A stretch of DNA of 37,616 nucleotides from Candidatus Gemmiger excrementavium (GTDB lineage: Bacteria; Bacillota; Clostridia; Oscillospirales; Ruminococcaceae). Within the stretch, counting starts at the first letter, position 1; each line of letters opens with the position of its first letter. A program made the position numbers and the translations under genes. Below, piece by piece: positions 26,112 to 35,298 of this stretch. The notes below the pieces were generated by a model. It saw only the letters and a program-made list of their open reading frames with translations. It ran no database searches and had not been told where the DNA came from. The DNA lies in assembly GCA_019116485.1 (NCBI GenBank), contig DXBO01000009.1, positions 1 through 37,616 on the forward strand. Direction: 5' to 3'.

Positions 26112-26525
26112 ATGCAGGAATATACCACCCACTCCCGGGATGAGACCGTGGCCCTGGGCCGGGAATTTGCCAAAACGCTGCCTGCCGGGGCACTCATCGC
26201 CTTTACCGGCGGCCTGGGAGCGGGCAAGACCGCGTTCTGCCAGGGCCTGGCCGAGGGCCTGGGCTGCACCGACCCGGTGAGCAGCCCTACCTTTGCCATC
26301 GTCAACTACTACCGGGGCCCCCGGCCGCTGGCCCACTTTGACCTCTACCGCATCCACACCGAAAACGACCTGGCCGCTGCCGGGTTCTATGACTACCTGG
26401 ACATGGGCGCTGTGGTGGCCTGTGAGTGGAGCGAAAACTGTGCCGAATTGCTGGCCCAGGAACAGCCTATCCCCGTGCATATCGAGCGCATTGACGAGAC
26501 AACGCGCAAAATCACCATCGGGTAA
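26112..26525 (+). CDS. tsaE: tRNA t6A biosynthesis ATPase TsaE
   Basis: GALIAFTGGLGAGKTAFCQGLAEGLG, VSSPTFAIVNYYRGPRPLAHFDLYRI, VACEWSENC. Confidence 0.95.
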   Translation: MQEYTTHSRDETVALGREFAKTLPAGALIAFTGGLGAGKTAFCQGLAEGLGCTDPVSSPTFAIVNYYRGPRPLAHFDLYRIHTENDLAAAGFYDYLDMGAVVACEWSENCAELLAQEQPIPVHIERIDETTRKITIG

Positions 26526-26582
26526 TTTTTTACTACATATCGGACAAAAGAGATAAAATATACATTTTGTACAGGTGATACC

Positions 26583-27296
26583 ATGAATTTACTGGCTGTA
26601 GACACCGCGGGCAAGACCGCCGCTGTGGCGGTGCTGCGGGACGATACACTGCTGTACGAGACCCAGTGCAACAACGGCCTGACCCACAGCGAAACGCTGC
26701 TGCCTATGATCGACACGGCGCTGCGCGCCTGCGGACTGACCGTGAACGACCTGGATGTGCTGGGGGCCACCAACGGTCCCGGCAGCTTTACGGGGCTGCG
26801 CATCGGGCTGTCGGTCATCAAGGGGCTGGCACTGCCCCGGCAGATTCCCTGTGCCCCGGTGTCCACCATGGCGGCACTGGCCTACGGGCTGGCCGGGCAG
26901 GGGACTGTCATCGGTGCCCAGGACGCCCGCCGGGGCCAGGTCTACTGGGCCGCTTTTGACCTGGAAAGCCATGCCCGCCTGACCGAGGATGCCGCCGCGC
27001 CGGTGACTGCACTGCAGGATTTTGTACAGAACTGTAAAAAACCTTTGTTTTTTGTTGGCGACGGCGCCGCTTTGTGTTACAATACCTATGGACAGGTGCC
27101 TGGCGTGGCAGCCTGCCCGCCGGCGCTGCAGGTGTTGCGCGGGGCGGGTGTGGCGCTGGCGGCCAGAGCCCTGTGGGAAAGTGGAGGCTGTGTGCCCCCC
27201 GCCGCGCTGCTGCCGGATTACCACCGGCTGAGCCAGGCGGAGCGGGAACGGGCCGAAAAAGAAAAACAGCAGGGGGAAACGACCAATGCAATTTGA
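26583..27296 (+). CDS. tsaB: tRNA t6A biosynthesis protein TsaB
   Basis: LLAVDTAGKTAAVAVL, THSETLLPMIDTAL, ATNGPGSFTGLRIGLSVIKGLA. Confidence 0.93.
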   Translation: MNLLAVDTAGKTAAVAVLRDDTLLYETQCNNGLTHSETLLPMIDTALRACGLTVNDLDVLGATNGPGSFTGLRIGLSVIKGLALPRQIPCAPVSTMAALAYGLAGQGTVIGAQDARRGQVYWAAFDLESHARLTEDAAAPVTALQDFVQNCKKPLFFVGDGAALCYNTYGQVPGVAACPPALQVLRGAGVALAARALWESGGCVPPAALLPDYHRLSQAERERAEKEKQQGETTNAI

Positions 27297-27738
27297 CAAA
27301 CCCATCGCCTTGGCCGCCGATCACGGCGGCTATGAACTGAAAGAGGCCATCAAGGCCCACCTGACCGAGCGCGGCATCGCCTTTGAGGATTTCGGCACCG
27401 ACTCCGCCGCCAGCGTGGACTATCCCGACTACGCTGCCGCCGGCTGTGCGGCTGTGCAGGAGGGACGCTGCACTTTCGCCATTCTGTGCTGCGGCACCGG
27501 TGTGGGCATGTCCATGTGCGCCAACAAGATGCAGGGCATCCGCGCCTGCTGCTGCAGCGACACTTTCAGCGCTGAGTTTACCCGCCGCCACAACGACGCC
27601 AACGCCCTGTGCCTGGGTGGCCGGGTGGTGGGCGCCGGGTTGGGCTGCCAGATCGTGGACGCCTTCCTGAATGCCGAATTTGAGGGCGGGCGCCACCAGA
27701 AACGTATCGACAAAATGATGGCACTGCAGGGCCGCTGA
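27286..27738 (+). CDS. rpiB: Ribose-5-phosphate isomerase B
   Basis: [69 protein letters not shown]. Confidence 0.95.
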   Translation: MQFDKPIALAADHGGYELKEAIKAHLTERGIAFEDFGTDSAASVDYPDYAAAGCAAVQEGRCTFAILCCGTGVGMSMCANKMQGIRACCCSDTFSAEFTRRHNDANALCLGGRVVGAGLGCQIVDAFLNAEFEGGRHQKRIDKMMALQGR

Positions 27739-27806
27739 ATCCCCGGTTTTCTTTTGCCTGTACCGACAGGCTGACGATAAAATTCATTCAACAAGGAGAT
27801 TGTACC

Positions 27807-28436
27807 ATGAGCGTTGTCGAAATCGTAGATCATCCCCTGATTCAGCACAAGATCAGCCTGCTGCGGGACCGCAATACCGGCACCAAGGAATTCCGTGACC
27901 TGGTTAGCGAAGTGGCCATGCTGCTGTGCTATGAGGCTACCCGGGACCTGCCTACCGAGGAGGTCGAGGTGGAGACCCCCATTGCGCTGTCCCGCACCAA
28001 GGTCCTGGCCGGGCGTAAACTGGCGCTGGTGCCCATTCTGCGCGCGGGCCTGGGTATGGTGGATGGCATGCTGTCCATGATCCCCGCCGCCAAGGTGGGT
28101 CACATCGGCCTCTACCGCAATGAGGAGACCCTCAAGCCAGTGGAATACTACTGCAAACTGCCCAGCGACATCGACGAGCGCGAAGTGCTGGTACTGGACC
28201 CCATGCTGGCCACCGGCGGCAGCGCCTCCGATGCCATCAGCCAGATCAAGAAGCGCGGCGCCAAGCACATCAAGTTCATCGGCCTCATTGCTGCGCCCGA
28301 AGGTCTGAAAGCCCTGCATGAGAACCACCCCGATGTGGATATCTATGTGGGCGCCCTGGACGAGAAACTCAACGACCTGGGCTACATCGTGCCCGGCCTG
28401 GGCGATGCCGGTGACCGCATTTTCGGCACCAAATAA
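27807..28436 (+). CDS. upp: Uracil phosphoribosyltransferase
   Basis: [70 protein letters not shown]. Confidence 0.96.
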   Translation: MSVVEIVDHPLIQHKISLLRDRNTGTKEFRDLVSEVAMLLCYEATRDLPTEEVEVETPIALSRTKVLAGRKLALVPILRAGLGMVDGMLSMIPAAKVGHIGLYRNEETLKPVEYYCKLPSDIDEREVLVLDPMLATGGSASDAISQIKKRGAKHIKFIGLIAAPEGLKALHENHPDVDIYVGALDEKLNDLGYIVPGLGDAGDRIFGTK

Positions 28437-28449
28437 CAGCGATACCACG

Positions 28450-28491
28450 CCAAAGGGCGCGGGCCTATGGGCCTGCGCCCTTTGCTTTTTA
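28450..28491. terminator. Terminator between convergent upp and Crp/Fnr gene
   Basis: CAAAGGGCGCGGGCC-TATG-GGCCTGCGCCCTTTGCTTTTT. Confidence 0.85.
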
Positions 28492-29154
28492 CAGCGCTTC
28501 CGGTTCCGTGTGCAGTTCCACTGTGCGGCGGCCCAGTTCCAGCAGCCCTTCGCGCTGCATCCGGGACAATGTGCTGCTCAGTGCGCTGCGGTCCACCCCC
28601 AGAAAATCCGCCAGCTGCTGCCGGTCAAAGGGCAGTGTGAACCGCAGGCTGCCTTGCTGCACCGCCAGCGCTGAGAAGTAGGCTGTTACCCGCCCGCGGA
28701 TGGTCTTGGGTGCTGTGTACAGATTGCGCCGGGCCAGACCAAGATTTTTGCGCGCCGCGATCTGCAGCAGGTTGCGGGCCATCTGCTGGCGCCAGCGTTC
28801 TGTGCCGGGGGCCAGCAGCCGCCCGGCCGCCAGAAACAGCACTTCACCGTCACAGGCGGCTGTTACATTCACCAGCAGCGGCTCCCCGGGCAGGCAGGCG
28901 TAGGTTTCGGCAAACAGGTCGCCCTCCCCGGCCTGGCCCAGCAGGGTGGTGCTGCCCCATACATCCAGGTGTTCAATGTGTACCTGCCCGGCCAGTATCA
29001 ACCCCAGGTGAGTGACCCGTTGCCCGGCCTGCAGCAGCAGTTCATCTTTGACAAAGGGGCGGCGGCGGGTATCCAGGGCCGCCAGTGCGGCCCGGACCTC
29101 CTCTTCTGTTAACCCCAGGAACAGCGGTGTGGCGGGCAAATCGCGGATTTCCAT
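28489..29154 (-). CDS. Crp/Fnr-family transcriptional regulator
   Basis: cNMP-binding-like N-terminus (LLLQAGQRVTHLGLILAGQVHIEH) and HTH LPFDRQQLADFLGVDRSALSSTLSRMQREGLLELGRRTVEL. Confidence 0.9.
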   Translation of the reverse strand: MEIRDLPATPLFLGLTEEEVRAALAALDTRRRPFVKDELLLQAGQRVTHLGLILAGQVHIEHLDVWGSTTLLGQAGEGDLFAETYACLPGEPLLVNVTAACDGEVLFLAAGRLLAPGTERWRQQMARNLLQIAARKNLGLARRNLYTAPKTIRGRVTAYFSALAVQQGSLRFTLPFDRQQLADFLGVDRSALSSTLSRMQREGLLELGRRTVELHTEPEAL

Positions 29155-29169
29155 GGCTTTCCTCCCGAA

Positions 29170-29187
29170 ATGTTGTAGCTACAACAT
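29170..29187. promoter_or_regulatory. Perfect 18-bp palindrome, putative Crp/Fnr operator
   Basis: ATGTTGTAG|CTACAACAT between divergent crp/fnr and ferredoxin genes. Confidence 0.75.
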
Positions 29188-29200
29188 ACAATCTGCCTGT

Positions 29201-29229
29201 ATTGTAGTAAACTGGCGGTACAAAGTCAA
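29201..29229 (-). promoter_or_regulatory. Promoter of Crp/Fnr gene
   Basis: Minus-strand TTGACT (29229-29224), 17-nt spacer, TACAAT (29206-29201). Confidence 0.65.
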
Positions 29230-29246
29230 TACGGAGGCAATTCTTC

Positions 29247-29936
29247 ATGAAAAGACGCATCATTGAGATCGATCAGGAAAAATGCAACGGCTGCGGCGCC
29301 TGTGCCGCGGCCTGCCACGAGGGCGCCATCGGTATGGTAGGGGGCAAGGCTCGCCTGCTGCGGGACGACTACTGCGACGGCCTGGGCGACTGTCTGCCCA
29401 CTTGCCCCACCGGGGCGATCACCTTTGTGGAGCGGGAGGCCGCCCCCTACGACGAGGCCGCCGTCCAGGCCGCCAAGGCTGCCCAAGCACCCCTGGCCTG
29501 CGGCTGCCCCGGCAGCATGGCCAAGGCCATCCACCGGCAGAACGATGCCCCGGCGGCCCCCACAGCGGCGCCCAGCCGCCTGACCCAGTGGCCGGTGCAG
29601 ATCAAGCTGGTGCCGGTGGAGGCCCCCTACTTCGATGGCGCCAAGCTGCTGGTGGCAGCAGACTGCTCGGCCTACGCCTATGCGGCGTTCCATGAACGGT
29701 TCATCCGCGGGCATATTACCCTGGTGGGCTGCCCCAAGCTGGACGGGGTGGACTACAGCGAAAAGCTCGCCGAGATTTTGCGCCGCAACGACATCCGGGA
29801 ACTGACCGTGGTGCGCATGGAGGTGCCCTGCTGCGGCGGGTTGGAAAACGCTGCCAAGCGGGCGCTGCAGGTCAGCGGTAAGTTCATCCCCTGGCAGGTG
29901 GTGACCGTCTCCACCGACGGACGGATTCTGGACTGA
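29247..29936 (+). CDS. 4Fe-4S binding ferredoxin-domain protein
   Basis: CNGCGACAAACHEGAIGM and CDGLGDCLPTCPTGAITF clusters plus C-terminal domain. Confidence 0.88.
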   Translation: MKRRIIEIDQEKCNGCGACAAACHEGAIGMVGGKARLLRDDYCDGLGDCLPTCPTGAITFVEREAAPYDEAAVQAAKAAQAPLACGCPGSMAKAIHRQNDAPAAPTAAPSRLTQWPVQIKLVPVEAPYFDGAKLLVAADCSAYAYAAFHERFIRGHITLVGCPKLDGVDYSEKLAEILRRNDIRELTVVRMEVPCCGGLENAAKRALQVSGKFIPWQVVTVSTDGRILD

Positions 29937-29951
29937 TTTTGACAAAACCTC

Positions 29952-29982
29952 TTGACTTCAAGTGCGCTTTAAGTGCTACCAT
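29952..29982 (+). promoter_or_regulatory. MerR-type long-spacer promoter with dyad
   Basis: TTGACT (29952-29957), 19-nt spacer containing an ACTTCAAG-TGCG-CTTTAAGT dyad (one mismatch), TACCAT (29977-29982). Confidence 0.6.
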
Positions 29983-30016
29983 GTAGACAAAGCAAAGATG
30001 TCAGGAGGTTTTCTTT

Positions 30017-30778
30017 ATGGAAGATCGTATTCAGCGCTGCACCGAAAAGTTCGGCATGCTGTTCGGCTGCGCCCCGGCAGGGGACGAGGGGACCGACCCC
30101 GAGTTTATGCAGATTTTGCAGCGGTTTATCTTTGGGGAAGTGTGTTATACCGGCGAGCTCAGCGACGCTGACCGGGAACTGGTCACGGTCACGGTGCTGG
30201 CTGTCAATCAGACACTGCCTCAGCTGAAATCCCACGTGGGGGCGGCCCTTAATGTGGGCTGCACACCGGTGGAAATCCGGGAGGCAATTTATCAGTGCGC
30301 ACCGTTTATCGGGTTCCCCAAGACCCTCAACGCCATTGCCGCTATGAACGAGGCGTTCACCGCTGCGGGTATTGCGCTGCCGCTGCCCGCCCAGCGCACG
30401 GTGGCCGATGAAGACCGCTACGAGGCGGGACTGGCCTTGCAGAAGCCCCTCTACGGCACCGAGATTGCTGACCGCTATGCTGATTTGCCGCCTGTCTATG
30501 CCGAAGCGGTCCCACGGCTGCTGACCGAGTTCTGCTTTGGCGACTTCGCCACCCGTACCGGCCTGGATGCTGCCCGGCGGGAACTGCTCACCGTGGTGAT
30601 GCTGGCCGCTCTGGGCGGGGCGGAACCCCAGGTACAGGCCCATGTGCTGGGGGCCGAAAAGGCGGGCAATTCCCGTGACCTCATCCTGGCGGCACTGGTA
30701 CACGCCATGCCCTACATGGGGGTGCCGCGGCTGTTCAACGCCCTCAACGCCGCCCGCACGGCTTGGGATCAGGCGTAA
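30017..30778 (+). CDS. Carboxymuconolactone decarboxylase-family protein, two tandem CMD domains
   Basis: DRELVTVTVLAVNQTLPQLKSHVGAALNVGCTPVEIREAIYQCAPFIGFPKTLNAI and RRELLTVVMLAALGGAEPQVQAHVLGAEKAGNSRDLILAALVHAMPYMGVPRLFNAL. Confidence 0.9.
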   Translation: MEDRIQRCTEKFGMLFGCAPAGDEGTDPEFMQILQRFIFGEVCYTGELSDADRELVTVTVLAVNQTLPQLKSHVGAALNVGCTPVEIREAIYQCAPFIGFPKTLNAIAAMNEAFTAAGIALPLPAQRTVADEDRYEAGLALQKPLYGTEIADRYADLPPVYAEAVPRLLTEFCFGDFATRTGLDAARRELLTVVMLAALGGAEPQVQAHVLGAEKAGNSRDLILAALVHAMPYMGVPRLFNALNAARTAWDQA

Positions 30779-30790
30779 ATCCACAACGAA

Positions 30791-30824
30791 AAAGAACCGT
30801 TCCCAACCGGGGACGGTTCTTTTG
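30791..30824. terminator. Terminator between convergent CMD and DUF711 genes
   Basis: AAAGAACCGTTCCC-AACC-GGGGACGGTTCTTTT. Confidence 0.85.
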
Positions 30825-30836
30825 TTTGCAGCAAAC

Positions 30837-32204
30837 TCAGTTTTTCAGCGCCTGCATGGGGGCAGGGATGCGCCCGCCCCGGTGGATCATTACAGCGGGG
30901 CTGTATTTGCTGATGGGCATGATGGGGGCGTGGCCCAGCAGACCGCCGAAGTCCAGCACGTCGCCGGCCTGGTGGCCGATGGCGGGGATCACGCGGACCG
31001 CCGTGGTTTTGCTGTTCACCATGCCGATGGCCGCTTCGTCGGCGATCAGCGCACTGATGACCTCGGCACTGGTATCACCGGGGATGACCACCATGTCGAT
31101 GCCCACCGAGCAGACAGCGGTCATGGCTTCCAGTTTTTCCAGCGTCAGGCTGCCGCACTCAGCGGCTTGGATCATGCCGTCGTCCTCCGACACCGGGATG
31201 AAGGCGCCGGACAGACCGCCTACATGGTTGGAGGCCATGACACCACCCTTTTTCACGGCGTCGTTGAGCAGGGCCAGGCAGGCGGTGGTGCCGCAGCAGC
31301 CGCAGCTTTCCAGGCCCATCTCCTCCAGGATGTTGGCCACGCTGTCGCCGATGGCCGGGGTAGGCGCCAGGGACAGGTCGATGATACCCGCGGGCACACC
31401 CAGCCGTTCACTGGCCAGGTTGGCCACCAGCTGGCCCAGCCGGGTGATCTTGAACGCCGTGCGTTTGACCAGTTCGGCTACCTCGTCCATGGGGGCATCC
31501 TTGGGCAGTTTGGCCAGGGCGGCGCGTACCGCACCGGGGCCGGAGACACCCACATGAATCTCACAGTCCGGTTCGCCGGGGCCGTGGAACGCGCCCGCCA
31601 TAAAGGGGTTGTCCTCCGGCGCGTTGCAGAATACCACCAACTTGGCGTCGCCCATGCACATGTTGTCTTTGGTCAGTTCGGCGGTCTCGCGCACCACCTG
31701 GCCCATCAGCTTGACGGCGTCCATATTGATGCCGGACTTGGTGGAACCTACGTTGACGCTGGAACAGACGATGTCGGTTTCGGCCAGTGCCCGGGGAATG
31801 GCTTGGATGAGCCGCTTGTCCCCGGCAGAAAAACCTTTGTGTACCAGCGCGCCGAAACCGCCGATGAAGTTGACCCCCACGGCTTTGGCGGCACGGTCCA
31901 GCGCCTTGGCGTAGGCCACGGGGTCGGCGTCGGGGGCGGCGCCCAGCAGCATGGCGATGGGGGTCACGCTGATGCGCTTGTTGACGATGGGCACACCGTA
32001 TTCGGCGCTGATACCGTCCACCACCGGCACCAGGTTGCCGGCCAGCCGCACGATTTTGTTATAAATCTTCTCACAGGCCTTGTCACCGTCCGGGTCGATG
32101 CAGTCCAGCAGGCTGATGCCCATGGTAACGGTACGCACGTCCAGATTTTCGGCGGTGAGCATCTCGATGGTTTCCAGGATGTCGCCGCTGTTCAAAATTC
32201 TCAT
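30837..32204 (-). CDS. PFL-family protein (DUF711/UPF0210)
   Basis: DIETIEM-type start; [61 protein letters not shown]. Confidence 0.92.
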   Translation of the reverse strand: MRILNSGDILETIEMLTAENLDVRTVTMGISLLDCIDPDGDKACEKIYNKIVRLAGNLVPVVDGISAEYGVPIVNKRISVTPIAMLLGAAPDADPVAYAKALDRAAKAVGVNFIGGFGALVHKGFSAGDKRLIQAIPRALAETDIVCSSVNVGSTKSGINMDAVKLMGQVVRETAELTKDNMCMGDAKLVVFCNAPEDNPFMAGAFHGPGEPDCEIHVGVSGPGAVRAALAKLPKDAPMDEVAELVKRTAFKITRLGQLVANLASERLGVPAGIIDLSLAPTPAIGDSVANILEEMGLESCGCCGTTACLALLNDAVKKGGVMASNHVGGLSGAFIPVSEDDGMIQAAECGSLTLEKLEAMTAVCSVGIDMVVIPGDTSAEVISALIADEAAIGMVNSKTTAVRVIPAIGHQAGDVLDFGGLLGHAPIMPISKYSPAVMIHRGGRIPAPMQALKN

Positions 32205-32222
32205 GGCTCGCAGCTCCTCCCG

Positions 32223-32492
32223 TCAGATGGTGTGCATGGCATCAAAGACTTCCTGACGGGTCATGGTGACCTGCATCTTCATCTCGTCGCCCAGGGCGGT
32301 GAAGCGGTCACGCACGGCGGCAGAGTCCACAGTGCATTGGTTCAGGCTGACCAGCATAATCATGCAGAACATTTCCTGCATGATGGACTGGGAGATGTCC
32401 TCGATGTTGATGTTCAGCTCGGCGCAAACGGCGCTGACTTTGGCCACGACGCCCACGGTGTCGCGCCCGATGACGGTAATGACGGCTTTCAT
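32223..32492 (-). CDS. ACT-domain protein (UPF0237)
   Basis: MKAVITVIGRDTVGVVAKVSAVCAELNINIEDISQSIMQEMFCMIMLVSL. Confidence 0.92.
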   Translation of the reverse strand: MKAVITVIGRDTVGVVAKVSAVCAELNINIEDISQSIMQEMFCMIMLVSLNQCTVDSAAVRDRFTALGDEMKMQVTMTRQEVFDAMHTI

Positions 32493-32568
32493 AACAATAC
32501 CAACCCCTTCTATGGAATGTCTGTATTATAGCAGAATTTGCCGGTCTGCGCAACCAAACCCACCACAA

Positions 32569-32601
32569 AACCGGGCGAAGGGGAGAACCCTTCGCCCGGT
32601 T
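32569..32601 (-). terminator. Terminator downstream of degV
   Basis: Minus strand AACCGGGCGAAGGG-TTCT-CCCCTTCGCCCGGTTTTG. Confidence 0.75.
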
Positions 32602-32613
32602 GAAACAGGTCTG

Positions 32614-33516
32614 TTACGGCAGTTCGGGGGCGTAGTCCTCCAGTCGGCGGGGGCTGCCCTCAAAAGCAATGGCGATGGCGTCGGGGCCGGTGTTGGCACT
32701 GACCACGCCGCCCAGCTGGAAGAAAGTCACCGGCGCATGCCCGAATGCCTTCTTGCACAGCTTGGCCAATTCATCCCGCTTGGCGGTGCTGGAAGAATAG
32801 CCGATCATGTAGGGTACATCCCGCATGTTTTCCACACGGCCCTGTACCCACTTTACCATGGCGGGGGGCACGGCGGCATCACCGCGCACTTTGGCCTCCA
32901 CCTTGGAGATACCATCGTTCAGGCTGATGATGGGCCGGATGCCCAGCAGGTCGCCGACCACGGCAGCCGCGGCGCTGACGCGGCCGGATTTTTTCATCTG
33001 CTTCAGGCTGTAGGCAGCCAGGCAAATTTCCACACAGTCCAGCTTGCGCATCATCTCATCCACGCAGGTGCCCAGCTCACCGCCGTTGCGTACCTTGCGG
33101 GCACACTCGCACAGATACCAGCCAAACGGCATGGAATAGGTATGGCTGTCCAGCACACGGATGCGCAGCGAATGACCGGGACGTTCCTCAGCCAGCATCT
33201 CCACAGCTTTCAGGGCATTGTTGTAGGTGCTGGACCCGCCGCTGTTGATGGACAGGTGCACCAGGTCGGTGTAGCCCTCATCCACATAACGGCCGTAGAT
33301 TTCGCACCACTGCAGCTGGGTGATGGCGGCGGTGGTGGGTACACCCTGGGCGTCGCGCATCATCTGGTAGAACTGTTCATTGGTGAAATCCTTGCGCTCC
33401 ATGTATTCCACGCCGTCCAGGTTGATAGGGAATCCCACCACCTCGATGCCGTACTTGTCGGCCAGCTCCTGGGGAATATCGGAAGAAGAATCTGTAATAA
33501 ATCCGATCTTGCTCAT
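32614..33516 (-). CDS. DegV-family (fatty-acid-binding) protein
   Basis: KIGFITDSSSDIPQELADKYGIEVVGFPINLDGVEY, TAAITQLQWCEIYGRYVDEGYTDLVHLSINSGGSSTYNNA. Confidence 0.92.
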   Translation of the reverse strand: MSKIGFITDSSSDIPQELADKYGIEVVGFPINLDGVEYMERKDFTNEQFYQMMRDAQGVPTTAAITQLQWCEIYGRYVDEGYTDLVHLSINSGGSSTYNNALKAVEMLAEERPGHSLRIRVLDSHTYSMPFGWYLCECARKVRNGGELGTCVDEMMRKLDCVEICLAAYSLKQMKKSGRVSAAAAVVGDLLGIRPIISLNDGISKVEAKVRGDAAVPPAMVKWVQGRVENMRDVPYMIGYSSSTAKRDELAKLCKKAFGHAPVTFFQLGGVVSANTGPDAIAIAFEGSPRRLEDYAPELP

Positions 33517-34022
33517 TGTACATCCTCACTCCATGTGTAACGGGTCAACTGCCCATGGGTCTCCAGCCCGGCAAAATCCCATTGCCGCAGCGCTTCGTAT
33601 ACACCCACAGCCACCGCGTTGGACAGGTTCAGGCAGCGCTCTCCGCGGCGCATGGGCATACGCACGCAGTCAGCTTCGTGGGCGGCCAGCAGATCTTCCG
33701 GCAGGCCGGCGTCCTCCCGGCCAAATACCAGGTAGGCACCGTCCGGGTACTGTACATCCACATGGCGGCGAGGCCCCTTGGAGGTGAAGTAAAAAAACGG
33801 TCCGGCATTCCTGGCAAAAAAGTCTGCAAGGTCTTTATAATATGTTATATCAAGCTGGTGCCAATAGTCAAGACCGGCACGTTTTAATTTTTTGTCGTCG
33901 ATGGTAAAACCCATGGGCCCCACCATGTGCAGCCGGGCACCGGTTACAGCGCAGGTGCGTGCTACGTTGCCGGAATTCTGCGGAATCTGGGGCTCCACCA
34001 GTACAATGTTCAAAGTCGGCAT
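33513..34022 (-). CDS. trmL: tRNA (cytidine(34)-2'-O)-methyltransferase TrmL
   Basis: LNIVLVEPQIPQNSGNVARTCAVTGARLHMVGPMGF, YLVFGREDAGLPEDLL, CVRMPMRRGERCLNLSNAVAVGVYEALRQ. Confidence 0.95.
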   Translation of the reverse strand: MPTLNIVLVEPQIPQNSGNVARTCAVTGARLHMVGPMGFTIDDKKLKRAGLDYWHQLDITYYKDLADFFARNAGPFFYFTSKGPRRHVDVQYPDGAYLVFGREDAGLPEDLLAAHEADCVRMPMRRGERCLNLSNAVAVGVYEALRQWDFAGLETHGQLTRYTWSEDVQ

Positions 34023-34049
34023 GGTTCCACTTCCTGTATATTCCTTTTC

Positions 34050-34880
34050 TTACGGGGTCATCAGCCGGGGCAGGGTGGGCTCCAGCCACACGCCCAACCG
34101 TTCATCGGCGCCTTCCGGTGTGGCGCGGATGCAGTCTGCCACAAAGGCGGCGGCCGCCTGCACGGCAGCCTGGGGCACATTTCCCTGCAGGATGCGTCCC
34201 ACCAGCACGGCGCCGAAGATGTCCCCGGTGCCGTGGTACATCCGGGGAATCAGGGGCGTTTTTACAAAATAGCCCTGACCGCCCCGGGCAGCGCCTACGC
34301 AGCCGATGCTTCGGCTGTCGGCCGGGCCCATCACGCCGGTGACTACTATCTGAGGGGCGATGCGGGTCAGACGGGCAGCTTGCTCGGCGGCTTGTTCGGC
34401 ACTGCCTACCCCGGGCAGCGCGTCGCCCAACAGCAGGGCGGCTTCGGTCACATTGGGGGTGATAAGGTCGGCCTTGCTGCACAGGTTGTACATGGCGGGC
34501 ACCATCTCGGCACCCAGGCCTTTGTACAGGCGGCCACCGTCGCCCAGCACAGGGTCCACCACTTTCAACGCCCCGGGCCACAGGGTGAAAGCCTGTTCCA
34601 CCAGCTTGGCCTGGGCGGGATCGGACAGATAACCGGAGTAGATGCAGTCGAACCGCAGCCCCAGCCGCTGGTAGTGGGCCAGCGCGGCGGGGCCGTACCC
34701 GGGATTGGAGAGTTTGGCCGGGGTACCCAGCCCTCCAGTGTGGGAGGACAGCACCGCTGTGGGCAGTGCTACGGCCTGTACCCCCAGGCAGGAGAGGACC
34801 GGGACAATGACCGACAGGGCGGCCCGGCCAAATCCGGGCAGGTCGTGAATGGCTAATACGGTTTTGGGTGCGTTGGACAT
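34050..34880 (-). CDS. pdxY: Pyridoxamine/pyridoxal kinase
   Basis: AIHDLPGFGRAALSVIVPVLSCLGVQAVALPTAVLSSHTGG, VVDPVLGDGGRLY, LITPNVTEAALLLG, GTGDIFGAVLVGRIL. Confidence 0.88.
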   Translation of the reverse strand: MSNAPKTVLAIHDLPGFGRAALSVIVPVLSCLGVQAVALPTAVLSSHTGGLGTPAKLSNPGYGPAALAHYQRLGLRFDCIYSGYLSDPAQAKLVEQAFTLWPGALKVVDPVLGDGGRLYKGLGAEMVPAMYNLCSKADLITPNVTEAALLLGDALPGVGSAEQAAEQAARLTRIAPQIVVTGVMGPADSRSIGCVGAARGGQGYFVKTPLIPRMYHGTGDIFGAVLVGRILQGNVPQAAVQAAAAFVADCIRATPEGADERLGVWLEPTLPRLMTP

Positions 34881-35079
34881 AGGATCAGGTTCCTTTTGTT
34901 ATGGTGTTGGGCGGTATTTCCTAACGATTCTACCACAAACCGACCTACAAAAAAAGGCACTTTGGGGCGAAAGAAAACTTTTCTGCGGTTTTTTTTCGGC
35001 GTATTTCGTATATTCCTGCCCGTTGGTGGCAAGCTAAGGGCGTACCTCAATCCAAAAGGAAAAAAGGAGCGTGGCATCT

Positions 35080-35253
35080 ATGAATCTTTCTACCATGGCA
35101 ACGGCGGCGGTCGGTATGGCGGTGGGGGCTGCTGTGGTCGGTCTGGCTACTCAGGACCAGCGCCAGATGCGCAAAACAGTGCACAAATTGGCCAAAGGGG
35201 CCGAAAAGACCCTCGATGATCTGGACAAGACAATGCGCCAGATGCACTGGTAA
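35080..35253 (+). CDS. Small hypothetical protein (57 aa), hydrophobic N-terminus, basic helical C-terminus
   Basis: MNLSTMATAAVGMAVGAAVVGLATQDQRQMRKTVHKLAKGAEKTLDDLDKTMRQMHW; upstream AAAAGGAG. Followed by terminator. Confidence 0.6.
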   Translation: MNLSTMATAAVGMAVGAAVVGLATQDQRQMRKTVHKLAKGAEKTLDDLDKTMRQMHW

Positions 35254-35257
35254 GGCA

Positions 35258-35288
35258 AAAGGCTCCCGGCGAAAACGCCGGGAGCCTG
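35258..35288. terminator. Terminator between small ORF and serA
   Basis: GGCTCCCGGCG-AAAA-CGCCGGGAGCC. Confidence 0.8.
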
Positions 35289-35298
35289 AGCTTTTATA

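Noticed and set aside
30642-32531. 629-aa plus-strand ORF opposite DUF711/ACT genes
   Set aside because: Antisense to recognised genes; composition is typical of a shadow ORF.
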